This document shows, in pieces, positions 55,956 through 64,000 of a stretch of DNA of 64,000 nt (positions within the stretch are counted from its first letter, which is position 1; every line of letters starts with the position of its first letter). The stretch comes from Nocardioides_C sp963700955 (GTDB lineage: Bacteria > Actinomycetota > Actinomycetes > Propionibacteriales > Nocardioidaceae). The notes under the pieces are model-generated. The model had not been told where the DNA came from. It saw only the letters and a program-made list of their open reading frames with translations, and ran no database searches. A program made the translations under genes and the position numbers. The stretch covers positions 62,001-126,000 of the forward strand of contig CAVOZH010000012.1 of NCBI GenBank assembly GCA_963700955.1. The letters run 5' to 3'.

Positions 55956-58313
55956 CTACTGCGTGACCCGGTAGGCGTCGAAGACGCCGTCGACCGAGCG
56001 CACCGCCTTCAGCACGTGTCCCAGATGCTTGGGGTCACCCATCTCGAAGGTGAAGCGCGACTTCGCGACGCGGTCCCGGGTGGTCTGCAGCGACGCCGCG
56101 AGGATGTTGACGTGTACGTCGGACAGCACCTTTGTGATGTCCGAGAGCAGCCGGGCCCTGTCGAGGGCCTCGACCTGGATGTTCACGAGGAACATCGACT
56201 GGGCGGTCGGCGCCCAGTCGACGTCGACGAGCCGTTCGGGCTGGGACTGGAGGCTCTTGGCGTTGGTGCAGTCGGCCCGGTGGATCGAGACCCCGGCCCC
56301 CCGGGTCACGAAGCCCAGGATCTTGTCGCCGGGCACCGGCGTACAGCACTTGGCGAGCTTGACCCACACGTCCGAGATGCCCCTGACGATGACTCCGGCG
56401 TCGCCGCCCGCGCTCCGCTTCGCGCGAGTCCGCTCCGAGGTCAGCTGGACACCCTCGGCGAGGTCCTCGGCGGCGCCCTCCACCCCGCCGTGAAGGTCGA
56501 TGACGCGGCGCACCACGGTCTGCGCACCGACGTTGCCCTCGCCGACCGCGGCGTAGAGCGCCGAGACGTCGGAGAGCCGCATCTCGGCGGCGACCGTGCT
56601 CAGTGAGTCGTGGGTGAGCACGCGCTTGAGGGGCTGGCCCTCCTTGCGCATCAGCCGGGCGATCTGCTCCTTGCCCTGCTCGATGGCCTCCTCGCGCCGC
56701 TCCTTGGTGAACCACTGGCGGATCTTGTTGCGAGCCCGGGGTGACTTGACGTAGGACAGCCAGTCGCGGCTCGGGCCGGCGTTCGGCGCCTTGGAGGTGA
56801 ACACCTCCACGACGTCGCCGTTGTCCAGCGGCGACTCGAGCGGCACGAGCCGGCCGTTGACTCGGGCACCGATCGTGCGGTGCCCGACCTCGGTGTGGAT
56901 CGCGTAGGCGAAGTCGACCGGCGTGGACCCCGTGGGCAGCGCGACCACGTCGCCGCGAGGAGTGAAGACGTACACCTCGGAGGTGTTGATCTCGAAGCGC
57001 AACGACTCGAGGAACTCCCCTGGGTCCTCGGTCTCCTGCTGCCAGTCGAGGAGCTGTCGCACCCAGGCCATGTCGGCGTTGCTCGTGCCCTGGGTCGCCA
57101 CCGACTTGTCGGTGTCTTCCTTGGTGGAGCGCTCCTTGTACTTCCAGTGCGCCGCGACGCCGTACTCCGCGCGACGGTGCATCGCGAAGGTGCGGATCTG
57201 CAGCTCGACCGGCTTGCCCTCGAGCCCGATGACCGTCGTGTGCAACGACTGGTACATGTTGAACTTCGGCATCGCGACGTAGTCCTTGAACCGCCCGGGC
57301 ACGGGGTTCCACCGAGAGTGGAGCACGCCCAGGGCGGCGTAGCAGTCGCGATCGGACTCCACGAGGATCCTGATGCCGACCAGGTCGTAGATGTCGGAGA
57401 ACTCGCGGCCCCGCACGATCATCTTCTGGTAGATCGAGTAGTAGTGCTTGGGCCGGCCGGTGACGAGCGCCGTGATCCGGGCTTCCTTGAGGTCGTTCTC
57501 GACCTGCTCGATCACCTTTGCCAGGAACTGGTCCCGCGACGGTGCGCGCTCGGCGACCAGCCGCACGATCTCGTCGTAGATCTTGGGATGGAGGGTCGCG
57601 AAGGCGAGGTCCTCGAGCTCCCACTTGATGGTGTTCATGCCCAGCCGGTGGGCCAGCGGGGCGTAGATCTCCAGCGTCTCGCGTGCGATGCGCTCCTGCT
57701 TGTCCTGCTTGAGGTAGCGCAGCGTGCGCATGTTGTGGAGCCGGTCGGCGAGCTTGATGACGAGCACGCGGATGTCGCGGCTCATCGCCACGATCATCTT
57801 GCGGATCGTCTCCGCCTGGGCGGAGTCGCCGTACTTGACCTTGTCGAGCTTGGTGACGCCGTCCACGAGCAGGGCGACCTCGTCGCCGAAGTCGCTGCGC
57901 AGCTCCTCCAGGGTGTAGGAGGTGTCCTCGACAGTGTCGTGCAGGAGCGCGGCACACAGGGTCGGCTCGGTCATGCCGATGTCGCCGAGGATCGTCGCGA
58001 CGGCCAGCGGATGGGTGATGTAGGGGTCACCGCTCTTGCGGGTCTGCGTGCCGTGCGCCTTCTCGGCAACGAGGTAGGCGCGCTCGAGCAGGGTCAGATC
58101 GGCCTTGGGATGGTTGGTGCGTACGGCGCGGAACAGCGGCTCCAGGACAGGGTTGCCCGGCTGGGACTTCGTGGTCATCCGGGCCAGGCGCGCACGCATC
58201 CTGCGCCCGGACGGAGGCCCGGACGGAGGCCCGGGCGCAGCCTGGGTGGGACGCTCCTCAGGTGCGGGCGCGGACTGTGTCGCGGCGCTACCGGTCCCAG
58301 CGTCGTCGGACAC
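55956..58313 (-). CDS. relA: Bifunctional (p)ppGpp synthetase/hydrolase
   Basis: Makes and breaks the starvation signal (p)ppGpp. It is 785 residues: a Pro/Ala-rich N-terminus of about 50, the HD hydrolase domain with LLHDTVEDT (His125-Asp126), the synthetase domain with GREFSDIYDLVGIRI and RFKDYVAMPKFN, the TGS domain and the C-terminal ACT domain. RFKD in the synthetase is the mark of bifunctional enzymes. Start at ATG 58313; apt lies 78 bases upstream in transcription order. Confidence 0.96.
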   Translation of the reverse strand: MSDDAGTGSAATQSAPAPEERPTQAAPGPPSGPPSGRRMRARLARMTTKSQPGNPVLEPLFRAVRTNHPKADLTLLERAYLVAEKAHGTQTRKSGDPYITHPLAVATILGDIGMTEPTLCAALLHDTVEDTSYTLEELRSDFGDEVALLVDGVTKLDKVKYGDSAQAETIRKMIVAMSRDIRVLVIKLADRLHNMRTLRYLKQDKQERIARETLEIYAPLAHRLGMNTIKWELEDLAFATLHPKIYDEIVRLVAERAPSRDQFLAKVIEQVENDLKEARITALVTGRPKHYYSIYQKMIVRGREFSDIYDLVGIRILVESDRDCYAALGVLHSRWNPVPGRFKDYVAMPKFNMYQSLHTTVIGLEGKPVELQIRTFAMHRRAEYGVAAHWKYKERSTKEDTDKSVATQGTSNADMAWVRQLLDWQQETEDPGEFLESLRFEINTSEVYVFTPRGDVVALPTGSTPVDFAYAIHTEVGHRTIGARVNGRLVPLESPLDNGDVVEVFTSKAPNAGPSRDWLSYVKSPRARNKIRQWFTKERREEAIEQGKEQIARLMRKEGQPLKRVLTHDSLSTVAAEMRLSDVSALYAAVGEGNVGAQTVVRRVIDLHGGVEGAAEDLAEGVQLTSERTRAKRSAGGDAGVIVRGISDVWVKLAKCCTPVPGDKILGFVTRGAGVSIHRADCTNAKSLQSQPERLVDVDWAPTAQSMFLVNIQVEALDRARLLSDITKVLSDVHVNILAASLQTTRDRVAKSRFTFEMGDPKHLGHVLKAVRSVDGVFDAYRVTQ

Positions 58314-58391
58314 CGCTCACCTCCCGCCTCGTCGAGGTTTCAGTCTATGCCCGGGCACCTGAGGCGACCGACGCTCGCGCCACAGGTCCTC

Positions 58392-58970
58392 TCAGATCGT
58401 CCGGATCGCGGTGACCGGCAGGTCGCCGACTGTCTCTCGTCCCGGAAGGAAGGAGAGCTCCATGAGCACCGCGACGCCCTGCACGATCCCGCCACAGGCC
58501 CTGACCAGCTCAGCGGTGGCTGCGACCGTGCCGCCGGTGGCCAGCACGTCGTCGATCATCAGTACCCGCTCGCCAGGCAGGATCGAGTCCTGGTGCAGCT
58601 CGAGGGTGGCGCTGCCGTACTCCAGGTCGTAACCGACCGCGTGCGTGTCCGCCGGGAGCTTGCCTGCCTTGCGGACCGGCACGAACCCGGCGCCGAGGGC
58701 GAGAGCCACGGGGGCGGCGAGGATGAACCCCCGGGCCTCCATGCCCACGACCTTGTCGACGACGACGTTCCCGTCGGCGTCGCGGCCGGCCCGCGCCAGG
58801 ACCTCGATGACAGCCGAGAAGCCGTCATGGTCGGCGAGCAGCGGCGTGATGTCCTTGAAGACGACGCCGGGCTTGGGGAAGTCGGGGATGTCTCGGATCA
58901 GCTCGTCGAGATGCTTCGCGAGGTACTCGTCGTGCCCCGCCGCGTCGGAGGCGGAGAAGGTGGCGCTCAC
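58392..58970 (-). CDS. apt: Adenine phosphoribosyltransferase
   Basis: Salvages adenine to AMP. It is 192 residues with the PRPP site VLMIDDVLATGGT and the substrate parts DIPDFPKPGVVFKDITPLL and MEARGFILAAP. The GTG start has GGGAG seven bases before it. It follows yajC by only 14 bases, where other actinobacteria have secD and secF. The first 15 residues are extra compared with short members. Confidence 0.95.
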   Translation of the reverse strand: MSATFSASDAAGHDEYLAKHLDELIRDIPDFPKPGVVFKDITPLLADHDGFSAVIEVLARAGRDADGNVVVDKVVGMEARGFILAAPVALALGAGFVPVRKAGKLPADTHAVGYDLEYGSATLELHQDSILPGERVLMIDDVLATGGTVAATAELVRACGGIVQGVAVLMELSFLPGRETVGDLPVTAIRTI

Positions 58971-58984
58971 AGTCGACTCCCGGC

Positions 58985-59308
58985 CTACGGCTGCTCGGGC
59001 GCGTCGGTGGGGACGTCAGAGGTGTCCACTTCCTTGTGACCGTCGATGACCCGCGCCACGGCCTGGCGGGCGACCTTGATCTCGGTGCCGGGCGACACCT
59101 GAAGGGTCACCGTGTCGTCGAGGATCGACACCACGGTGCCGAAGATGCCCGAGCTCAGCATGACCTCCGAGCCCACGTTGACACTGTTCTGGATCCGCGA
59201 CATGTCTTGCTGCCGCTTCCGCGCCGGGCGGATCACCAGGAACCAGAACGCGAGGAAGAAGATCAGAATCGGGAACACGGTCCCAAGCAGGTCGTTCGAA
59301 TTCACCAT
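58985..59308 (-). CDS. yajC: Preprotein translocase accessory subunit YajC
   Basis: Small membrane protein of the Sec accessory complex SecDF-YajC. It is 107 residues: one membrane helix at about 6-26 (DLLGTVFPILIFFLAFWFLV), the RPARKRQQ stop-transfer end, and the conserved cytoplasmic NVNVGSEVMLSSGIFGTVV-type region. The frame is open upstream into ruvB but the ATG at 59308 gives the known start. secD and secF do not follow it. Confidence 0.93.
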   Translation of the reverse strand: MVNSNDLLGTVFPILIFFLAFWFLVIRPARKRQQDMSRIQNSVNVGSEVMLSSGIFGTVVSILDDTVTLQVSPGTEIKVARQAVARVIDGHKEVDTSDVPTDAPEQP

Positions 59309-59378
59309 GGCTCCTGAGCAGCGGTCGGGGTACGTCTCGACCGTACGTCGGTCGGCCGTCGAGTCTAGCGACGGAGGG

Positions 59379-60491
59379 TCACTCGTCGCCGAACAGGTCA
59401 GGTTGCCCGGCGCCGAAGCCGAAGGCCACGTCGGGCGGGGCGTTGAGTCCGAGGTGCTCCCAGGCAGCCGCCGTCGCCACCCGGCCTCGAGGGGTGCGGG
59501 CGAGCATCCCCATGCGCACGAGGAACGGCTCGGCCACCTCCTCGACGGTCTCGCGCTCCTCCCCGACCGCCACCGCGAGCGTGCTGATGCCGACCGGCCC
59601 GCCGCCGAACCTGCGACACAAGGCGTCGAGGACGGAGCGGTCGAGACGGTCGAGCCCGGACTGGTCGACCTCGTACAGGTCGAGTGCCCGGTGGGCGACG
59701 TCGAGCGTGACGATGCCGTCGGCACGCACCTGTGCGTAGTCGCGCACCCGGCGCAGGAGCCGGTTGGCGATGCGTGGCGTTCCGCGCGACCGCGACGCGA
59801 TCTCGGCGGCACCCTCCCCCGTGAGGTCGACGCCGAGCAGCCCGGCGGAGCGACGCACGATCTTCTCGAGGTCGGAGGGTTCGTAGAACTCGAGGTGCGC
59901 GGTGAACCCGAACCGGTCGCGTAGCGGGCTCGGCAGCAGGCCGGCCCGTGTCGTGGCACCGACGAGAGTGAACGGCGGGATGTCGAGCGGGATCGCGGTC
60001 GCCCCCGGCCCCTTGCCGATCACGACGTCCACACGGAAGTCCTCCATCGCCATGTAGAGCATCTCCTCCGCCGGTCGCGACATCCGATGGATCTCGTCGA
60101 CGAACAGGACGTCGTGCTCGTTCATCCCCGAGAGGATGGCGGCGAGGTCGCCGGCATGGGTGATCGCCGGCCCCGACGTGAGCCGCAGCGGCGCCGACAT
60201 CTCGGCGGAGATGATCATCGCGAGCGTGGTCTTGCCCAGGCCAGGCGGACCGGCGAGCAGGACGTGGTCCGGGGGACTGTGGCGACCGCGGGCCGCCTGG
60301 AGCACCAGGGAGAGCTGCTCGCGGACCCGCTCCTGGCCGATCACCTCGTCGAGGGTGCGCGGGCGCAGGGCCGCTTCGACGGCTCGCTCGTCCCCCTCCG
60401 CCTCGGCCGCCACGAGCGAGCGGCTCTCTGCGTAGGCCGTCTCGGCGGCGTCGTACTCCGCCTCGGTCATCCGGCGACTCTGCTCGGCCAT
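59379..60491 (-). CDS. ruvB: Holliday junction branch migration helicase RuvB
   Basis: Hexameric motor that drives branch migration with RuvA. It is 370 residues. Walker A GPPGLGKTTLAMII, Walker B VLFVDEIHRM, sensor GATTRAGLLPSPLRDRFG, and the C-terminal winged helix ending in FGFGAGQPDLFGDE. The first 25 residues are variable. It starts four bases after the ruvA stop. Confidence 0.96.
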   Translation of the reverse strand: MAEQSRRMTEAEYDAAETAYAESRSLVAAEAEGDERAVEAALRPRTLDEVIGQERVREQLSLVLQAARGRHSPPDHVLLAGPPGLGKTTLAMIISAEMSAPLRLTSGPAITHAGDLAAILSGMNEHDVLFVDEIHRMSRPAEEMLYMAMEDFRVDVVIGKGPGATAIPLDIPPFTLVGATTRAGLLPSPLRDRFGFTAHLEFYEPSDLEKIVRRSAGLLGVDLTGEGAAEIASRSRGTPRIANRLLRRVRDYAQVRADGIVTLDVAHRALDLYEVDQSGLDRLDRSVLDALCRRFGGGPVGISTLAVAVGEERETVEEVAEPFLVRMGMLARTPRGRVATAAAWEHLGLNAPPDVAFGFGAGQPDLFGDE

Positions 60492-60495
60492 CGGC

Positions 60496-61107
60496 TCATG
60501 CCCTGCTCAGCGACCGGAGAGCCGCCCGCAGCAGAGCGGCGACATCGGGAGCCGCCGTCTCCTCGGCCTGCGGGGCCACCGCGTCGACAGCCTTGTCAGC
60601 CTCCTTGGCGGACCAGCCCAGGCCGACGAGACCTGCGTGCACCTGGTCACGCCAGGCGGGAGCCGACGCACTGGCGGCCTGGGGGCGGCCGAGCGACGCG
60701 CCCGTCGGCGCTCCGATCCGGTCCTTGAGCTCGAGCACGATGCGCTGGGCGCCCTTCTGCCCGATGCCGGGGACCCGGGTGAGCGCCTTGATGTCCTCGG
60801 TCATGACAGCCCGACGCAGGTCGTCGGGCGAGAGTACGGCGAGCATCGCCTGCGCGAGCTTCGGGCCGACGCCGCTGGCGGTCAGCAGCATCTCGAAGAG
60901 CGACTTCTCCTCGTCGTCGAGGAAGCCGAACAGCGTCATGGAGTCCTCGCGGACGATCATGCTGGTCGGCAGCGTCGCCTCCGCGCCGTTGCGCAGGGAG
61001 GCCAGGGTGTTGGGCGTGCAGTTGAGCTCGAGACCGACACCGCCCACCTCCAGCACAACCGAGGTCAACGACACGTCAGCGACGGTCCCACGGACGAATG
61101 CGATCAC
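60496..61107 (-). CDS. ruvA: Holliday junction DNA-binding protein RuvA
   Basis: Tetramer that holds the four-way junction. It is 203 residues from a GTG at 61107 with AAAGGGAG before it. Domain I is an OB fold (IAFVRGTVADVSLTSVVLEV); domain II has two helix-hairpin-helix motifs, TASGVGPKLAQAML and TRVPGIGQKGAQRIVLEL; domain III near the C-terminus contacts RuvB (GLGWSAKEADKAV). The start overlaps the ruvC stop by four bases. Confidence 0.95.
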   Translation of the reverse strand: MIAFVRGTVADVSLTSVVLEVGGVGLELNCTPNTLASLRNGAEATLPTSMIVREDSMTLFGFLDDEEKSLFEMLLTASGVGPKLAQAMLAVLSPDDLRRAVMTEDIKALTRVPGIGQKGAQRIVLELKDRIGAPTGASLGRPQAASASAPAWRDQVHAGLVGLGWSAKEADKAVDAVAPQAEETAAPDVAALLRAALRSLSRA

Positions 61108-61628
61108 CGGGCTCCCTTTCCTGCGGCGGCCACCGCCGCCTCGATCCTGCTCTGCGCGCTCCCCCGCCAGATGTGACAGATCGCCAGCGCCAGCGAGTCG
61201 GCCGCGTCGGCCGGCTTCGGCTGCTGGGCAAGGCGGAGCAGGCGGGTGACCATGATGCCGATCTGGTCCTTGTTGGCCCGGCCGCTGCCGGTGACCGCCG
61301 CCTTCACCTCGCTCGGTGTGTGGAGCGCGACCGGGATCCCGCGCCTGGCGGCCGCGACCATCGCGATGCCGCTGGCCTGAGCCGTGCCCATGACCGTGCT
61401 CACGTTGTGCTGGCTGAAGACTCGTTCGACCGCGACGGCGTCGGGTTCGTGGACGTCGAGCCAGTGCTCGACCTCCGCCTCGATGCGGCACAGTCGCAGG
61501 GCTACCTGCATGTCTGCAGGGGTCCGAACCACCCCGACGTCGACCATGTGGAGCGGCCGGCCGACCGAGCCTTCGACCACGCCGAGACCGCAGCGGGTCA
61601 GGCCTGGGTCGATCCCGAGCACACGCAC
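61104..61628 (-). CDS. ruvC: Holliday junction resolvase RuvC
   Basis: Endonuclease that resolves the junction. It is 174 residues. Catalytic Asp is in VLGIDPGLTRCG, Glu in VAVERVFSQHN, and the last Asp pair in PADAADSLALAICH. The GTG at 61628 has GAAGGGG five bases before it; a second in-frame GTG two codons later is possible. It is the first gene of ruvCAB and lies just downstream of a LexA box. Confidence 0.95.
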   Translation of the reverse strand: MRVLGIDPGLTRCGLGVVEGSVGRPLHMVDVGVVRTPADMQVALRLCRIEAEVEHWLDVHEPDAVAVERVFSQHNVSTVMGTAQASGIAMVAAARRGIPVALHTPSEVKAAVTGSGRANKDQIGIMVTRLLRLAQQPKPADAADSLALAICHIWRGSAQSRIEAAVAAAGKGAR

Positions 61629-61653
61629 ACGTGCCCCTTCCTGGTCAGGCGTC

Positions 61654-61673
61654 GTCCGAACACATGTTCGGAC
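61654..61673. promoter_or_regulatory. LexA (SOS) box upstream of ruvC
   Basis: GTCCGAACACATGTTCGGAC: the Gram-positive SOS box CGAAC N4 GTTCG with a perfectly symmetric extension of three bases each side. Its position overlaps the expected transcription start of ruvC. Confidence 0.9.
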
Positions 61674-61676
61674 TAA

Positions 61677-61682
61677 AACGTA
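61677..61682 (-). promoter_or_regulatory. Putative ruvC promoter -10
   Basis: Minus strand TACGTT next to the LexA box. Transcription would begin inside the box, which explains how LexA could block it. Confidence 0.5.
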
Positions 61683-61723
61683 GCCGATGGGGCACGGGAG
61701 CCGTCGTACGACACTCCGCGGAC

Positions 61724-62488
<765 letters not shown>

Positions 62489-62499
62489 GAGGGATGCCT

Positions 62500-63162
62500 C
62501 TACTTCCGCTTCGGAGGTAAACCGTTCGGCGAGTCCAGATGCGACCGGACCATGTCGACGAACAGCGCGTGCATTCTGTGGTCCCCGGTGATCTCGGGGT
62601 GGAACGACGTGGCGAGCAGGTTCGCCTGTCGAACGGCGACGATCCTACCCACTGCCTCCCCGGACGCGACGCGAGCGACGACCTCGACCTCCTGGCCCAC
62701 CTTCTCGACCCAGGGCGCCCGGATGAAGAGCGCTCTGAACGGCGGCTGCAGGGCTCGTCCGTCGAGCTCCACGTCGAGGTCGGCCTCGAAGGAGTCGACC
62801 TGACGCCCGAAGGCGTTGCGGCGGACCACGATGTCGAGCCCGCCGATGGTCTCCTGCCCGGCGATGCCGTTCTCGATCTGGTCGGCGAGCATGATCATCC
62901 CGGCGCAGGTGCCGAATGCCGGCAGTCCGTCCCGGAGGGCCTGCCGCAGTGGCTCGAACAGCTCGAACGTCCTGGCCAGCTTGTACATCGTCGTCGACTC
63001 GCCGCCCGGCAGGACGATGCCGTCCACCTCGGCGAGCTCCGACGGACGGCGTACGGCGCTGGTCCGCGCACCGGCTCGTTCGAGCATCGCTCGGTGCTCG
63101 CGCACGTCGCCTTGGAGGGCGAAGACGCCGATCAGGGGCGCGTCGGGACGAAGGTCGCTCAT
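62500..63162 (-). CDS. pdxT: Pyridoxal 5'-phosphate synthase glutaminase subunit
   Basis: Supplies ammonia to PdxS for vitamin B6 synthesis. It is 220 residues. GVFALQGDVREHRAML is the N-terminus, VLPGGESTTM the oxyanion region, FGTCAGMI carries nucleophile Cys86, and SFHPEITGD the catalytic His-Glu. Its ATG overlaps the stop of the DUF6891-like gene, which separates it from pdxS. Confidence 0.95.
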   Translation of the reverse strand: MSDLRPDAPLIGVFALQGDVREHRAMLERAGARTSAVRRPSELAEVDGIVLPGGESTTMYKLARTFELFEPLRQALRDGLPAFGTCAGMIMLADQIENGIAGQETIGGLDIVVRRNAFGRQVDSFEADLDVELDGRALQPPFRALFIRAPWVEKVGQEVEVVARVASGEAVGRIVAVRQANLLATSFHPEITGDHRMHALFVDMVRSHLDSPNGLPPKRK

Positions 63163-63722
63163 GGTGCAAGCGTAGGTCTGCGCTGCCAGTGGGCGCCGAC
63201 CTCCACGCGACCCTCGTCGAAGTGTGCGGAGAGCCCCTGCCTCGCGAACGCCGCGATCACGTCATCGAGGAGCGCTTCTCCGGCGGCCACGTTCGCAGTG
63301 CTCGCGTGCCAGACGTTGACCTCGAGCATCCCCTCGTCGATGGCGTGCCAGACGTCCGGCGGGGTGAACCAGGCGATACCGGCAGGTGGGTCCCCGGCAC
63401 GCGCGTCGAGCATCGCCTTCGCGGCCCAGTGGTCCTCACAGCCCTGGAGTACGACGATCCCGGCCGACTCCAGCTCTGCGAATGCACCCTGGAGCCGGTC
63501 GTAGTCGGTCACGGCCGGCCAGGACGCGGCGTCGGAGATCAACTCGTCGCGGAACTCGGCGACCCACTCCCCCGCGACGGCGGCCGGGTCCGGGACATCG
63601 GGAAGCTCGGAGGTGATGGCGAGCACCACCTCGTCGTACAGCTCCTTCTCGCCCAACAGGCCCGACCGAACGGCCGACCGCACGAACTCGCGGACGTGCT
63701 CCCTCGCCAGTGACTCAGCCAC
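63159..63722 (-). CDS. DUF6891-like protein of unknown function
   Basis: 187 residues from a GTG at 63722. No signal peptide or membrane helix. The sequence is acidic with tryptophan and histidine in IAWFTPPDVWHAIDEGM and VNVWHAS, and GCEDHWAAKAML with a Cys and His. I know this only as a conserved actinobacterial protein. It stands seven bases after pdxS and overlaps pdxT by four bases, so it is made with the vitamin B6 synthase. Confidence 0.75.
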   Translation of the reverse strand: MAESLAREHVREFVRSAVRSGLLGEKELYDEVVLAITSELPDVPDPAAVAGEWVAEFRDELISDAASWPAVTDYDRLQGAFAELESAGIVVLQGCEDHWAAKAMLDARAGDPPAGIAWFTPPDVWHAIDEGMLEVNVWHASTANVAAGEALLDDVIAAFARQGLSAHFDEGRVEVGAHWQRRPTLAP

Positions 63723-63729
63723 GGACCGC

Positions 63730-64000
63730 CTACCAGCCGCGCTCCGCGAGCCTGTGCGGCTGCGGGATCTCGTCGACGTTGATGCCCACCATCGCCTCAC
63801 CGAGGCCACGCGAGACCTTCGCGAGCTGGTCGGGGTCGTCGTAGAAGGTGGTCGCCTTGACGATCGCCTCCGCGCGTTCGGCGGGGTTGCCGGACTTGAA
63901 GATGCCGCTGCCGACGAAGACACCCTCCGCGCCGAGCTGCATCATCATCGCCGCGTCGGCGGGGGTGGCGATGCCGCCGGCGGTGAACAGTACGACGGGC
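63730..64000 (-). CDS. pdxS: Pyridoxal 5'-phosphate synthase lyase subunit, C-terminal part (cut by window edge)
   Basis: Synthase subunit that builds pyridoxal phosphate from ribose 5-phosphate, glyceraldehyde 3-phosphate and ammonia. About the last 90 residues are visible: PVVLFTAGGIATPADAAMMM and QLGAEGVFVGSGIFKSGNP are the phosphate-binding end of the TIM barrel. The tail ends LAERGW, typical of actinobacterial PdxS. The start is off the right edge. Confidence 0.94.
   Translation of the reverse strand, partial: PVVLFTAGGIATPADAAMMMQLGAEGVFVGSGIFKSGNPAERAEAIVKATTFYDDPDQLAKVSRGLGEAMVGINVDEIPQPHRLAERGW

Noticed and set aside
56880..59039. A 719-codon open frame on the plus strand
   Set aside because: Antisense to relA and apt, both of which have complete domains; the frame has no recognisable protein features.

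Overview
The window is about 70% G+C, carries almost every gene on the minus strand, and is dominated by core housekeeping operons. mihF, the actinobacterial PyrR leader, a helicase-dead PriA, the RuvCAB-YebC-PdxT-PdxS block and the FMN-riboswitch rib operon with RibM point to an actinobacterium. Overall gene order suggests the Propionibacteriales (Nocardioides-like), but this rests on order and style only, not on a marker gene.

Layout on the plus coordinate (transcription mostly right to left): hisG (partial) and hisE; the riboflavin operon ribD-ribE-ribM-ribBA-ribH behind an FMN riboswitch (0.8-5.1 kb); priA-def-fmt-rsmB-LigD polymerase domain-rpe (5.2-12 kb); metK, coaBC, rpoZ, gmk, mihF (12.3-16.1 kb); a long pyrimidine operon pyrR-pyrB-pyrC-membrane protein-carA-carB-pyrD-pyrK-like-pyrDB-like-pyrF-lipoprotein (16.2-28.3 kb) with a PyrR-binding leader; an accessory patch of cupin, TetR and FAD reductase (28.4-31 kb); nusB-efp; the shikimate group aroQ-aroB-aroK-aroC-(prepilin peptidase)-aroE-mltG-ruvX-alaS (32.3-41.7 kb); two small membrane proteins and rarA; a peptide ABC transporter operon (43.9-50.2 kb); aspS-hisS-MBL hydrolase; one plus-strand DUF349 gene; relA, apt, yajC, ruvB, ruvA, ruvC under a LexA box, yebC, pdxT, a DUF6891 gene and the end of pdxS.

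Most genes within an operon overlap by 1-4 bases (ATGA or TGATG junctions), so translational coupling is common. Regulatory RNA and DNA signals that can be read directly are the FMN riboswitch, the PyrR site that contains the pyrR ribosome binding site, the LexA box before ruvC, a palindromic operator between the divergent cupin and tetR genes, and inverted repeats before the peptide transporter operon.

The most unusual points are: (1) a dihydroorotate dehydrogenase-like flavoprotein plus PyrK-like partner inside a pyr operon that already has a complete quinone-type PyrD, where the first protein has lost the catalytic cysteine and most orotate-binding asparagines; (2) the absence of secD and secF from between yajC and apt; (3) two copies of an intergenic hairpin element of about 80-90 bp whose stem is kept although its bases differ; (4) a pair of related 22-bp palindromes 51 bp apart between the convergent DUF349 gene and relA.
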